This document shows positions 12,745-22,206 of a DNA stretch of 22,473 nt, in pieces. Made by a program: the position numbers and the translations under genes. The DNA comes from a virus. How positions within the stretch are numbered: position 1 is the stretch's first letter; every line of letters begins with the position of its first letter. The stretch lies in the IMG/VR virus record IMGVR_UViG_3300035126_000377, positions 1 through 22,473 of that record; one strand, 5' to 3'. The notes under the pieces were generated by a model. It worked only from the letters and a program-made list of their open reading frames with translations, had not been told where the DNA came from and made no database searches.

Positions 12745-13692
12745 TTAGAGTGTGAAAAGAACAACTTGCTCAGGGTAAGCAACCTGACATCCGTATTTGA
12801 AAGCGGTGTGGAATTGTACTCTGCGCTCGAAAGGATTGAAGATAAATTCAAACTCTTCTTCTTCGTTCATCATGTCAGTACCCAAAAAGAAATTTGACCA
12901 CAGACCAGCAACGATTTTGTTCGTTCCGTTCATGCCATGCAGACCGTAAATCTTGATGCCAGTGATAGGGTCAACAATCTCCATCTCTGCGATTTCGTTT
13001 GCAGGGTAGTGGAACAGGTTAGCAGTTACCAACCACTGTCTGTAAAGACGGAAAGTATCTGTACCCATAGCAATCATCAGGTCAGGTTTTCCAAGCAGTT
13101 CAGCAGGGATAACGCTGTAAATGGTAGTGATGATGTCATCGATGTTGGAAGCAGTGATAGAAGCGTAAGCGTTAGCCACGTTACCTTTGATAGGGTCACC
13201 TGCACCACCGAAACCGAGGTCTCCGAGGATAGTCAGGAAGCCATCCCAGTAACCCAAGTTGCCAGCACCGCCTGTGGTATCACCCTGCCAAATTGAAGTT
13301 TCGATAGCTTCGGCAATTTTGGCAGCTTTTTCAGCTCCGATTTGCTCGGTGAATACACCCATGTCGATAGCTTCACCTGCGGCAAGAGCTTTCTGTGTGT
13401 ATTTGGTTTCAAGGTCTTTGGGGCACAAAGTTTCCTGAACCTTAACTTTTCCAACGGTCAGTGTGCGCTTGGACAGGGTAGTGTTACCGCTTGTCTGATA
13501 AGAGCAGCTGTCAGATTGGAAGTAAACGTCTGAATACAGCAAAGGCAGTATTTCAGCAGATTTGATACCGGGGAGAACCTGTCCAGCACCCTGCAACAGA
13601 CGTGCAGTTTTGGCGGTGAACATCGCTTTGGTCAGAAGGTTTAAGCTCTCTTCTTTGGTGTAATTGGTGAGACCTGTTACGTCAAATGCCAT
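12745..13692 (-). CDS. Major capsid protein
   Basis: Protein of 315 aa that would form the capsid shell. It begins MAFDVTGLTNYTKEESLNLL, without an obvious long delta domain. The middle and end look like a HK97-fold coat protein of Bacteroidota phages: SYQTSGNTTLSKRTLTVGKVKVQETLCPKDLE, EKAAKIAEAIETSIWQGDTT, PDLMIAMGTDTFRLYRQWL, and NPFERRVQFHTAFKYGCQVA near the C-terminus. Position after protease and scaffold genes and in front of a strong hairpin supports the call. The separate scaffold gene fits the missing delta domain. The DNA appears rather uniform and codon-optimised, as in abundant virion genes. Confidence 0.85.
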   Translation of the reverse strand: MAFDVTGLTNYTKEESLNLLTKAMFTAKTARLLQGAGQVLPGIKSAEILPLLYSDVYFQSDSCSYQTSGNTTLSKRTLTVGKVKVQETLCPKDLETKYTQKALAAGEAIDMGVFTEQIGAEKAAKIAEAIETSIWQGDTTGGAGNLGYWDGFLTILGDLGFGGAGDPIKGNVANAYASITASNIDDIITTIYSVIPAELLGKPDLMIAMGTDTFRLYRQWLVTANLFHYPANEIAEMEIVDPITGIKIYGLHGMNGTNKIVAGLWSNFFLGTDMMNEEEEFEFIFNPFERRVQFHTAFKYGCQVAYPEQVVLFTL

Positions 13693-13701
13693 GATTTTAT
13701 T

Positions 13702-14268
13702 TTATTTTTTGATTGATTTGATTGCGGAAACAAAGCCAAAGAAATTTTCCTCTTTTTCGGGTTTAACTGAACCGAATGGCTTTTTGGTCGGCTCAGGGGT
13801 GGTGGCTGCGAACTTTTCAAACACGCTGAAAGTTTCTTCAACTTTGCCCAGTATGTTTACAAGTGCAGTTTCAAGGGTAGCGATTTTCGCTGCCAGTTCT
13901 TCGTTAGCGGCACGGAGTGCGTCGAACTGCTCAACGGATGCAAACTGATTTTCAACCTCAACTTCCTCAACGGGAGTTTCTTCTTTGGTTTCAATCATTT
14001 CAACCACACCATCTTTGGTTGTCACCAAAAGACCAGTGGTAGTTTCATGCACTCCATCGGGAGCAGGAACGATACCTTCTTCGCCTTTAACATTCAATAG
14101 CATTCCAGCGGCAAGTTCCTCACCTTCAAAAACTACGATAGTGCCATCGACCAAAGTCAACTCACCAAACGCAGCAGGGATGGCTTCTTCGCTGAAACGC
14201 TGCTTCACTTCTGACATAAATGCCATCAGCGATGCTTTCATTTCGGCTAATTCTGATTTAAATTCCAT
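13702..14268 (-). CDS. Putative scaffolding protein
   Basis: Protein of 188 aa, strongly acidic, with helices at the start (EFKSELAEMKASLMAFMSEVKQRFSEEA), a compact beta-rich insert (LVDGTIVVFEGEELAAGMLL...TTTGLLVTTKDGVVEMIE), a Glu-rich linker, a coiled coil (DALRAANEELAAKIATLETAL) and a short basic end (SAIKSIKK). This layout and its place immediately before the capsid gene suit an internal scaffold removed by the upstream protease. ATG 14268 is preferred to the upstream start at 14304, which would lie inside the protease gene; a related start-adjacent element (CTACCTTTTAAG) precedes it. It ends nine bases before the capsid start. Confidence 0.65.
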   Translation of the reverse strand: MEFKSELAEMKASLMAFMSEVKQRFSEEAIPAAFGELTLVDGTIVVFEGEELAAGMLLNVKGEEGIVPAPDGVHETTTGLLVTTKDGVVEMIETKEETPVEEVEVENQFASVEQFDALRAANEELAAKIATLETALVNILGKVEETFSVFEKFAATTPEPTKKPFGSVKPEKEENFFGFVSAIKSIKK

Positions 14269-14296
14269 ATATCTTAAAAGGTAGATTGATTTTAAC

Positions 14297-15448
14297 CTAT
14301 GCAAAATTTTTCAGCATGGCGGTTATTTCACGCATCATTTCAAGGACTTCATCCTGTTCTTCCATGTCAAAAAGCCCCTCAACGCTGAAACCTTTCCATT
14401 CGCCATCCTTAACTTTTGCCCATATTTCCTCATTGTCTATTAAATAGGTCAGGAACCAACTGCCATCCTTTGCATCTTCGTACCCGGTAGGTGGCATCAC
14501 ACCACGTTTGCGGTCAATGAAGTAACTCTCAATCATGTGGACACCCTCTTTCACGGGGTTGGCATGGTCGGTATTCACTGCTTTGTAGGCGTCATTGCGG
14601 ACAAATTTCTTTGCAATTTTCCAAATGGTGTCAGCATCGAATGTCACATAGTATTCACCCCTGATGTCATCGTAGCGGTAAATGGGTAAATCTGCCAACA
14701 TTGCCGGGCCTGTCACGATTCGTTTTTCTTCGGATTGAACCGAGTATGCCTGTCGCATATCTATCTGTTGCAATTTACGACTTGCCCATTCGATACCCTC
14801 ATCACCACCCCAAGCCAACCACATCAGGCGGCCACATCCATCCCCAAGTTCTTTGTCGCTGTTCTGCCTGTGCCTTTCAAACCCTGCCATCCTTGCAATA
14901 GTGTCACGGGTAATGGCTTCACCGTTAGCTAACTGATTAGCCCTGATTTTACCGACCGCTGTTCCGCAGTCACCCCATCCGTTTTCTTCTGCCCAACGCA
15001 AAGCAACCTTTGCATTTTCTTTGGCGGCTTCGGGGTAGTCATCGTAGCTTTCAAATTTCTGCAATTCGTCTTTGTGGTATAGGTATTCACTATCTGCTGT
15101 ATGTGTTGCGCCAGTCATTAACCTACCATCGGCATCTTTATGCGTTGGCCCTTCATACAATTTACCATCTTTGGTATAATGTGGCATACCTTCTGCAAAT
15201 TTATCTTTGCTGCTCCATTTGGAATAACACACGGCTGCGGCTTGGTCTTGCTCCATGCCTTCGCCAATCATTACCGGGATGCAACGGCTGATAAATTCAT
15301 CTTCGGTTTCGTTTGCTGTCGGATCAACGAATTGGTCTTTGAATAGCATGAAGTCTTTTTGTATGGCTGGGCGGTCAACTAACGAAACAAAGTCCACCCC
15401 TGTTTCGTCATCATCATTGACCACAATTTTGTACACTGGTAATTCCAT
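14297..15448 (-). CDS. XkdF-like prohead protease with inserted domain
   Basis: Serine protease expected to process scaffold and capsid, 383 aa from ATG 15448. The C-terminal half carries XkdF/S78_2-type sequence: RIVTGPAMLADLPIYRYDD, YYVTFDADTIWKIAKKFV, NTDHANPV with likely catalytic His295, and KGFSVEGLF with likely nucleophile Ser355. In front sit a DEFISRCIPVMIGEGMEQDQ segment and a module of about 100 residues (YDDYPEAAKENAKVALRWAEENGWGDCGTAVGKIRANQLANGE..GCGRLMWLAWGGDEG) that I recall in other phage head proteins but cannot name. ATG 15448 avoids an overlap with the tape measure gene and follows a start-adjacent element; the GTG at 15475 is less likely. Confidence 0.8.
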   Translation of the reverse strand: MELPVYKIVVNDDDETGVDFVSLVDRPAIQKDFMLFKDQFVDPTANETEDEFISRCIPVMIGEGMEQDQAAAVCYSKWSSKDKFAEGMPHYTKDGKLYEGPTHKDADGRLMTGATHTADSEYLYHKDELQKFESYDDYPEAAKENAKVALRWAEENGWGDCGTAVGKIRANQLANGEAITRDTIARMAGFERHRQNSDKELGDGCGRLMWLAWGGDEGIEWASRKLQQIDMRQAYSVQSEEKRIVTGPAMLADLPIYRYDDIRGEYYVTFDADTIWKIAKKFVRNDAYKAVNTDHANPVKEGVHMIESYFIDRKRGVMPPTGYEDAKDGSWFLTYLIDNEEIWAKVKDGEWKGFSVEGLFDMEEQDEVLEMMREITAMLKNFA

Positions 15449-15463
15449 AATTATAAAAGTAGG
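15449..15463 (-). promoter_or_regulatory. Start-adjacent element CCTACTTTTATAATT
   Basis: CCTACTTTTATAATT abuts ATG 15448 of the protease gene. The CTACTTTTATAA core is the same as at 22208-22220 and matches 11 bases of the + strand copy at 4485. It overlaps the last codon of the tape measure gene. The right arm of the palindrome is degraded. Confidence 0.45.
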
Positions 15464-15464
15464 T

Positions 15465-17648
15465 TTAAACGACACTTGTATTTCTTAACCTGCGAACCCT
15501 TGTCTGCGTTTTGGTGATGTCACCTTCAAGAACGTACACTCTGCCCATGCCACCGAACTGACCTTCTTCGGGTAGGGCACCGCCTGTGAGTGGGGTCATT
15601 GGTGAAGGAGCAGCACCTACCGCACCCATTCCGCCACCGCCACCGCCACCACTTGCACTACCGCCACGCAAAATATCCCTTGCACGTTTTGCGTTACTTA
15701 ATACCATTGCCAATCCTGATGCGTATACGGCAGCACCTGCAATCTGTGGGCCGGGAGCAGGAACACCCATTGCCGTCATGTTTCGTGCGGTGTTACGTGC
15801 TTCAACTATTGTGGATGAAATCGCCTTTGCTGTATCGGCTGCAATGGCTGCGATTGCGAATGCCTTTTGTGCATCACTACCCTCTTTCATAAGCCCTGCC
15901 ATTGCATTAAGTACATCGGATGCAGCTTGTAATCCTTGCATACGGATATCATGCAACGCTTGTTCTTTGCGCTTTTCATCCTCAACTTCCTTGTCTTTTA
16001 TGTCCTTTCGCTTTTGGGCAAGTTGCAATTCAAGGGCAGCAACTTCCTCTCCATTTTCTTTGCGGATGCGGATTTCATCCTTTAACCTTTTTACTTCTAA
16101 ATCTGCTGCGGCTGCGTTCAGTTCTTCGGTTGTGAGATTTTTGTCATATAGTGCCGCTTCCTGTTTTTTGTAGAAATCGTTTAACGCTGTAATTTCTTTG
16201 TCATTGGCTTGTTTTTTCCACGATGCTAAATCTTCTTCCGATTTCTTATCTTCTGCTGCTTTTTTTGCATTGGCATCTTTGGCTATTTTGGCAATTTCAT
16301 CATTGAATATTTTTTCGGCTGCAATATATTCAGCAGAACCCTTGTTAAATCCTTTGACACTTGCTTTAAATCTACGTTCGGCAATTATTTCAGCACGTTG
16401 AACCTCGGTTTTACCCACCAATTCCGCATCCAATATCAGTTGTTCGGAACGCTTTTTCAATTCATCTTGCCTTGCCTTTTCATCCTGTGCTGCTTTGGCT
16501 GCTGCTGCGTTTGCATCGTCTTGGGCTTTTTTTCTTTTTTCGATTGCAGTCTTTGCCTTTTCCTGATTTTCCAACGCCTTCGCTTCATTTGGAAATCCTG
16601 CCTTTAATTGCTTGTCGTAAAGACCCTGCGCTTGGGTAACTTCCTGCTGTGCGGTTTGCAGATTTTTCAAACCCCTTTTCCCTAATTCCTGCGCACCTTT
16701 GTCTATGCCCATTAACGCACCAACTGCCCCAGCGTAAAAGTTATCCCATGAAGAAGTCTGCTCGTCAAGGTCGCTGTTTTGCAGCTCCAATAAACGCTTA
16801 GTTTTTTCCTGTAATATTTGGGCTGCTGCCTCTGTCCTTGCCCTTTGTGCAATTACCAATATATTTTCTTTGGTGCGGTCAGTCAATGTTTTCATTGAGT
16901 CCGCATTGTCAAGGTTTATGTCATTGGTTTCAATCCCTGCTTCCTTTAACTTTTCAAGAGCAAACTTCCTTTCGGCTTCCGATTTGGTGGTGTCCTGAAC
17001 TATGCTATTGTAGAAGTTTAAATCATTTGCTTGGGTTCTTGTGGCCTGACCAGCGATGTTGATTTGGTCATTCATCTTCTCCATTTCGGACTTGGCAAAT
17101 CCAAGCGAAACGGCAATCTCATCCCAGTATGCGGCAACGGTTGCAAGTCCTGTCAAAAGCAATCCAAGCCCGGTAGCCATGAAAACCTTGGATGCGGTGG
17201 TCATTTCTTTGAATGCCTTTACTGCATCTTGACCAAGGGTTGTGAATTGTTTTTTTGCCGCATCCAAACCTTCCAATCCCTGTGCGAATGCCATTGCACC
17301 CTGCACTTTTAAAAGGGCTTTTTGCACATCTTCGCTTTCAGCACCAAACAAAGCCATCGCACCTTGTGCAGCTTGGAAGCCATTTGCAACACCTTTGGCA
17401 ATGGTGTTTATTCGGTTGAATTTGTCGGGGTGCAATGCCTGAATTTTCTCATTCAGGTCATCCATTTGGTCTTTCAGGTCTGCAACCCTTTTGGCTGCTT
17501 CAAGTGCCTGTGGTGAAAACTCCCCAAACTTCTGCGACATCGCTGCCGCTTCTTGGGTTGCTTCCCTGATTTGTGCTTTCAGCGATTTAACGCTATCCGT
17601 GCCTTTGGTTTTGGCCTCTAAATTTATTGCTACTGTGGTTGTTGCCAT
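15465..17648 (-). CDS. Tail tape measure protein
   Basis: Protein of 727 aa that would set tail length and occupy the tail lumen. It is nearly all helical and Ala/Lys/Glu/Gln-rich with long coiled-coil stretches (residues about 20-70 and 340-560). One hydrophobic segment near residues 150-170 (FMATGLGLLLTGLATVAAYW) and another helical hydrophobic part (SDVLNAMAGLMKEGSDAQKAF..AIAAIAADTAKAI) resemble the membrane-active parts of tape measures. The C-terminus has a run of seven glycines. At about 0.15 nm per residue it predicts a tail near 110 nm, a siphovirus. It starts one base after the stop of the upstream tail gene. Confidence 0.85.
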   Translation of the reverse strand: MATTTVAINLEAKTKGTDSVKSLKAQIREATQEAAAMSQKFGEFSPQALEAAKRVADLKDQMDDLNEKIQALHPDKFNRINTIAKGVANGFQAAQGAMALFGAESEDVQKALLKVQGAMAFAQGLEGLDAAKKQFTTLGQDAVKAFKEMTTASKVFMATGLGLLLTGLATVAAYWDEIAVSLGFAKSEMEKMNDQINIAGQATRTQANDLNFYNSIVQDTTKSEAERKFALEKLKEAGIETNDINLDNADSMKTLTDRTKENILVIAQRARTEAAAQILQEKTKRLLELQNSDLDEQTSSWDNFYAGAVGALMGIDKGAQELGKRGLKNLQTAQQEVTQAQGLYDKQLKAGFPNEAKALENQEKAKTAIEKRKKAQDDANAAAAKAAQDEKARQDELKKRSEQLILDAELVGKTEVQRAEIIAERRFKASVKGFNKGSAEYIAAEKIFNDEIAKIAKDANAKKAAEDKKSEEDLASWKKQANDKEITALNDFYKKQEAALYDKNLTTEELNAAAADLEVKRLKDEIRIRKENGEEVAALELQLAQKRKDIKDKEVEDEKRKEQALHDIRMQGLQAASDVLNAMAGLMKEGSDAQKAFAIAAIAADTAKAISSTIVEARNTARNMTAMGVPAPGPQIAGAAVYASGLAMVLSNAKRARDILRGGSASGGGGGGGMGAVGAAPSPMTPLTGGALPEEGQFGGMGRVYVLEGDITKTQTRVRRLRNTSVV

Positions 17649-17649
17649 T

Positions 17650-20406
17650 TTATTTGTTTGTTAATGCGTACCATTCTGTTCCATCACATACTAAACAAGC
17701 CGTTCCGTAATGATTATTTATTGTGTAATTTGCTACCCCGTCAATCAACTGGTCTGCGTATGCGTCAATGGTGAGTGTTCCCTGCGCACCTTTTTTTACA
17801 ATCCAATATAATTTGTTGGATGCGGTTGATGCGTCAGGTAATGTCAATGTGTGGTTTCCTGTTCCAAGCGAAATAATTATATCATCATGTAAGTCAATAT
17901 TATAATTGTTAGGTGGGAAAGCAAAACGATTTGTGCCGAAATTATTTGCTGTCATCAACTGCCCTTGCAGCCACACTTCGTCAGCCCCTACATTCTGCAC
18001 ACCCTCACCAATAACCACGCTGCGTTCACTATTTGGTAAAAAGGTAGTTCCACTTGTCGCAAAGGCAGCATTTGCCCTACCAAGGTTAGTCACTGCATCC
18101 CCAGTTACTACACCGCTTCCAATGTTGTTGTATTGACCTACTGAAAATCCTTTGTTTTGAATAACCCTTCCCGGTAAATTACTACCATCGTATGGGTCTC
18201 TTTCAAATTCTTGGGTATCACCACCGCCACCACTTGACTGCGTACCGCCACCGCCAACGGTTCCTGTGGTTGCTGTGAATGTGGGCCCGGTTTTGAGGAA
18301 CAAAAACTCACAGATATTTACCGATGGGTTAATCGGGTCGTAGTCCTCAATTTTATTCAGGCGGAAGTAATTGCCGTCAAAGAAATAAAGATCACGGAAA
18401 GACAATTTTTCCATGTCAGCCGGGGTCAGGTAGAAATTACCCTTTACCAACTTGCTGTCTTTGTCCACTATTTCATTGATGTATTTTCTCCAATAAGCAT
18501 TATACAGGTTGTTGTTGGTTACTGGTGTTCCACCGGGAAGTCCAATATATTGAGGAAGTCCAAAATTTATATCAGTAGTGGATGCCAATGGATCGCTCAA
18601 ATGACCCATGTATGGGTAGTTTGTTTTTGTTGTGGTGGTTGGTGAAGATACGGGTGTTGCTTTGCCATAGTGAATTGTGTATGTTTTGCAACTCATGTAC
18701 TTGTATTGCAGTAACCTTAATTTACCAGCTTTTCCATCCTGATTGTCAGTTGAATTACCCGGCAGATATTTATCATCAAAACCAACATTGATTAGTGTTG
18801 TTGGCTGGAAACCAACTTCGATTTTCTTTTCGTCTTTTATGAAGTCATTGTTTATCGTTATCTGTCTGTCTCCATAAACCCTGTCAAAGTCTTGTTTGTA
18901 TGCCTTGTTATCGTCATCGTCACCTTCGGAGTATGTGAATAGATATTTACCTGCATCCAATTCACCCATTGGTGTTATGTCCAATGGCTGTGACAAGTCC
19001 CTTTTTTCTGTCCAATCCTGTACCGTATTTGTGTAGAAATCATCACGTGGCAATACCAACAATGTTTTATTCATGTCTGTTGCTTCCACGTACAGATTAA
19101 ACATCGTAAAAAGCCACTTCATAAATTCACGCTGTTTTGTTTCTCCCTGAAAAAACCCACCGAAATCTATGGTTTCGTCATAACCCCATGTTGTTGGTTT
19201 AATTTCATTAAAAATTCCACTGCCTGTTTTTTGATTATATGTCCACCCTGTCAATGGGGTAGTAAAACTGCTGTCAAAAATATTCTCTAATCGTATTTCA
19301 ATAGTATCATTTCTGTTCAAATAAACATTGTAAAAATCAACTAATTGGTCAAGTGTTCCCGAACCTGATGGCCCAGCAAAACCCTGTTCACTGATGCCGA
19401 CATTGAAAATATTGCCATTGATATAAATTCCGTATACAGCATAAAACACGGTCGATGGTGTAATACCTGACACGGTTGCATTGTTATCAATAAAAATATT
19501 GTAATCTCCCGAATACTGACAAGTGTAAACTCCGGTTGTGGTGTTGTATTGGTTTGATGGATCAGTTATTTCATTATTAAAAATCAATTTATTACCAGCT
19601 GTAACCGTTACATCTGTTGACCTTTCAGCTTCAAAATATCTTAATGCCACATCATCCTCGCCCAATATCGGAAATCTTGTCGGGCATGGAATAACAAGTC
19701 GCTTGAACTGCGCTGAATTGAAAAACGAACCACTTGAATAGCTGTAACCTGCACCGCTGAAAATCTTATCTACTACCGTTTTCGCATACATATAAACGGT
19801 CATGTTATCAACATTTAGATTTTGATAATCTTTGTATGTGCCATTGTCCATCCATCCATAGACATAACCCTCACCAATGGGTGCGCCACCGCTGAAATTT
19901 ACATAACCGCTTGAACCATTTTTTACAATCGAAGTGTCCCATGAATTGAATATATTGGTGGCATTCAGCACGTGGTTGTATTCGGTAAAATCTAAATCTT
20001 GAAGTTTACCATCCGAAATCTTTGCGAATAGATCAGCCAACTCCCCGTGCATTGAGCATTCGTACTCGATTTGGTTCAGGTCGTTAACCTTAATCGACAA
20101 CAAACGGATAAAACCTTCTATTTGCGTGACTTCATCCACGGTCAACAGCGCATCGGCTTTCAGGTTAGGATTGAAATCAGGACTGAAATTGGTGGATGTC
20201 GTGTTGCGGATGGACAAGTTCAAATCAAACAAGTGGGTGAACAGCTTGTTATTTGTTTTTGTACCGGGCAGGGTGAACGTCTTTGTCCAGTCCGATGACC
20301 TGCTTTCAGGTTCACGAATGTCAGCAATGCTCTTGTTTATCTGTATTCCAAAATCGGTGGGCAGGTCAACGCTGTACCCACCGCATACTAATCTTACGTT
20401 GTTCAT
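17650..20406 (-). CDS. Large tail protein with modular C-terminal tip
   Basis: Protein of 918 aa, tail tip or baseplate component. The N-terminus (VDLPTDFGIQINKSIADIREPESRSSDWTKTFTLPGTKTNNKLFTHLFDL) is typical of large tail proteins of Bacteroidota phages. The body is beta-rich. Around bases 18225-18265 a Gly/Ser hinge (VGGGGTQSSGGGGDTQ) separates it from a C-terminal module with YadA-like turns (ANAAFATSG, NSERSVVIGEGVQ) and an end domain (ISLGTGNHTLTLPDASTASN..WYALTNK) of a kind seen on phage fibres. The tip domain may bind host polymers. ATG overlaps the previous stop (ATGA). Confidence 0.7.
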   Translation of the reverse strand: MNNVRLVCGGYSVDLPTDFGIQINKSIADIREPESRSSDWTKTFTLPGTKTNNKLFTHLFDLNLSIRNTTSTNFSPDFNPNLKADALLTVDEVTQIEGFIRLLSIKVNDLNQIEYECSMHGELADLFAKISDGKLQDLDFTEYNHVLNATNIFNSWDTSIVKNGSSGYVNFSGGAPIGEGYVYGWMDNGTYKDYQNLNVDNMTVYMYAKTVVDKIFSGAGYSYSSGSFFNSAQFKRLVIPCPTRFPILGEDDVALRYFEAERSTDVTVTAGNKLIFNNEITDPSNQYNTTTGVYTCQYSGDYNIFIDNNATVSGITPSTVFYAVYGIYINGNIFNVGISEQGFAGPSGSGTLDQLVDFYNVYLNRNDTIEIRLENIFDSSFTTPLTGWTYNQKTGSGIFNEIKPTTWGYDETIDFGGFFQGETKQREFMKWLFTMFNLYVEATDMNKTLLVLPRDDFYTNTVQDWTEKRDLSQPLDITPMGELDAGKYLFTYSEGDDDDNKAYKQDFDRVYGDRQITINNDFIKDEKKIEVGFQPTTLINVGFDDKYLPGNSTDNQDGKAGKLRLLQYKYMSCKTYTIHYGKATPVSSPTTTTKTNYPYMGHLSDPLASTTDINFGLPQYIGLPGGTPVTNNNLYNAYWRKYINEIVDKDSKLVKGNFYLTPADMEKLSFRDLYFFDGNYFRLNKIEDYDPINPSVNICEFLFLKTGPTFTATTGTVGGGGTQSSGGGGDTQEFERDPYDGSNLPGRVIQNKGFSVGQYNNIGSGVVTGDAVTNLGRANAAFATSGTTFLPNSERSVVIGEGVQNVGADEVWLQGQLMTANNFGTNRFAFPPNNYNIDLHDDIIISLGTGNHTLTLPDASTASNKLYWIVKKGAQGTLTIDAYADQLIDGVANYTINNHYGTACLVCDGTEWYALTNK

Positions 20407-21593
20407 GCGTTTTGTAACCTTTCGGGTTCGGTATATTCAACTGTGATTTGCAGGTTGTTCGGGCCATCAATGTAGTCAAATACCTCGTAGCTTGTGTCGG
20501 TTATGTTGACCGGAATGTTGCCGAGAAAAACCACCGGGGATGCAATCAAATCTTGCAGCCACTCAAATTCGGTTTCTGTCAACCAATTTGTGTTCAGCAC
20601 CACTTGCTTTGTCTTTTCGGTTGCATAGGAAGTCATCCCGTGCTTACTGGTGTCGTACACATACTGCACTCCGCTGATGCCGTAATTGTTCCGCTTAAAT
20701 TGTTTGCGAGTGACGTTGTATTTATCTCGTGACATCATGCTGCACCGCACCGTTTCAAAGCCACCCAATGGGTTCAGGAAGTACAAATATTGTGGGCTGT
20801 ATTTACTGCATTCTTCTACCACATCAAACCGATACGCTTCCGTTCCGGGGGCAAGTGATCCGTTTACGACTTGCACCGTGTAGTAACTTGTATTGGCAGG
20901 AACAACACTCCCAGACGTTCCGCTGATTAAGGAACCCTGTGCGATAAGGTTCAGGTTGTTAGGCCCGGCAGCCACACGGAGCAAATATTCGGACTTGTCG
21001 GTTGTGGTGTCAAAGGTGTTATTGATTACCGATGTGGTTGTAGAACCTGCGCTGTCATAAGCAACAACCCGAACATCACAGGCATTGTCACCTCGCAAAA
21101 AGTAAAGGTAGTCATTTTGCCCTATTGTAACCCTGCGACTACGGACACGGGTCAGGAATTTACTGCTACCGCCCACAAAGTCAATTTCATAATCAGTCAC
21201 CTGCTCACTTCCGTACAAATAATAAAGCCCATTCCAGCAATATTTGCCCGTGTCGGATGTCAGGTTCAGGTATTCCGTGCCGCCATATTCCTCGCCAAAT
21301 TCAACTGAATAAGCAATATAAGAATTGGCACATTTTGCAGGGGCTGCCAATCCAAGTGTAAAATCATACGTCACATAATTCTGCAATATCCGTGACAAAT
21401 CAAACACCCCATAGTTGGTAGTGCCGTAGAAAATAGGTGCTTTCAGTTTGGCTATGATTGTACCGGCTGCGTTTTTTACGACAGCCACAAACTTGAAATT
21501 CGTTTGAGTGTAGTTATTTGAGGACACAACATAAGCAACGGGTGAATATACCGGGCTTATGTCGTTCGGTTCGGTTTCGATTGTAATTGCCAT
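20403..21593 (-). CDS. Tail protein, probable distal-tail or baseplate subunit
   Basis: Protein of 396 aa, beta-rich with many Tyr, Asn and Thr residues. Segments such as MAITIETEPNDISPVYSPVAYVV, APIFYGTTNYGVFDLSRILQNYV, GGFETVRCSMMSRDKYNVTRKQF and TNWLTETEFEWLQDLIASPVV suggest a structural tail component conserved among Bacteroidota phages. No enzymatic motif is visible. It is preceded by a terminator-like hairpin and a start-adjacent element, which suggests a separately regulated unit that includes the following large tail gene and the tape measure. Confidence 0.65.
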   Translation of the reverse strand: MAITIETEPNDISPVYSPVAYVVSSNNYTQTNFKFVAVVKNAAGTIIAKLKAPIFYGTTNYGVFDLSRILQNYVTYDFTLGLAAPAKCANSYIAYSVEFGEEYGGTEYLNLTSDTGKYCWNGLYYLYGSEQVTDYEIDFVGGSSKFLTRVRSRRVTIGQNDYLYFLRGDNACDVRVVAYDSAGSTTTSVINNTFDTTTDKSEYLLRVAAGPNNLNLIAQGSLISGTSGSVVPANTSYYTVQVVNGSLAPGTEAYRFDVVEECSKYSPQYLYFLNPLGGFETVRCSMMSRDKYNVTRKQFKRNNYGISGVQYVYDTSKHGMTSYATEKTKQVVLNTNWLTETEFEWLQDLIASPVVFLGNIPVNITDTSYEVFDYIDGPNNLQITVEYTEPERLQNA

Positions 21594-21609
21594 CTACCTA
21601 AAAAAGTAG
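21594..21609 (-). promoter_or_regulatory. Start-adjacent element CTACTTTTTTAGGTAG
   Basis: CTACTTTTTTAGGTAG directly abuts ATG 21593. Its left half also forms the 3' arm and T-run of the hairpin at 21600-21623, so the palindrome and that hairpin would compete. It is one of five good copies of this element in the window. Confidence 0.5.
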
Positions 21610-21623
21610 GTTTGTGCCTACCT
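21600..21623 (-). terminator. Terminator-like hairpin after the gp10-like gene
   Basis: On the - strand AGGTAGG, six bases CACAAA, CCTACTT (7 bp with one G-T pair) followed by TTTT and A. It starts at the stop codon of the upstream gene and would end its transcript. It is weaker than the two hairpins at 12105-12134 and 12690-12716. Confidence 0.5.
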
Positions 21624-22206
21624 ATGTAGTGGCAATCTCACTTGTAACGTATGCCGTGATGGGTTTACCCAAGGCATCTCCCAAGTGCTGTGCGATTGCA
21701 TCTATATTGGCAGGGGTCAGCACATCGTCAATAAAGTTAGCACCCTTGTAACCAAATCTTTTTATCGTTCCTTTGGATGCTATTTTGCGAGATATAGCAA
21801 TCGCAAATGACCTGACCGCTTCATCCATTGTTTGCCCTTCCTTTGGCTTCACCTTTGCATACACCGTTCGTTTGTTTCTTATCCAATTTTCAAGCGACTG
21901 AATTGGTGGTTTGTTTCCGGGCCTTCTGCCTTGGTCAACATACAGATAATATTTTGACATCATAATCGGCACGGTCACTCCGCTTGGTGTTTCAATGAAA
22001 TCACCCACACCCGTTTCCGCAATCAAGTTGCCTGTGGACTTCAAGTCCTTTCGTTCCATGTCCTCACGGATGGCATCAATTAAACGCTGTGCAACTCCAA
22101 TAACAAGGTCAGCAAGTAATGAATTAGGCATAGGGCTGTCGGGTATCCCGAACTTATCCAGCAACCCTTTGTTGATTGCATCCAGTTGCGCTTTGGTAAT
22201 GTTCAC
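21622..22206 (-). CDS. HK97 gp10-like tail completion protein
   Basis: Protein of 194 aa. The centre SKYYLYVDQGRRPGNKPPIQSLENWIRNKR and the later AVRSFAIAISRKIASKGTIKRFGYKGANFIDDVL match the HK97-gp10 / virion-morphogenesis type of protein, which sits at the head-tail joint or tail end. The GTG at 22206 is the start: the next Met would remove 25 helical residues, and a CTACTTTTATAAGT element lies just before it. The gene's position ahead of tail genes, far from portal and connector, is unusual. Confidence 0.68.
   Translation of the reverse strand: MNITKAQLDAINKGLLDKFGIPDSPMPNSLLADLVIGVAQRLIDAIREDMERKDLKSTGNLIAETGVGDFIETPSGVTVPIMMSKYYLYVDQGRRPGNKPPIQSLENWIRNKRTVYAKVKPKEGQTMDEAVRSFAIAISRKIASKGTIKRFGYKGANFIDDVLTPANIDAIAQHLGDALGKPITAYVTSEIATT

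Noticed and set aside
15586-16173. A 195-codon + strand ORF opposite the tape measure
   Set aside because: Low-complexity Ser/Ala/Pro sequence produced by the antisense of an Ala/Lys/Glu-rich coiled-coil gene; no start signals or motifs.
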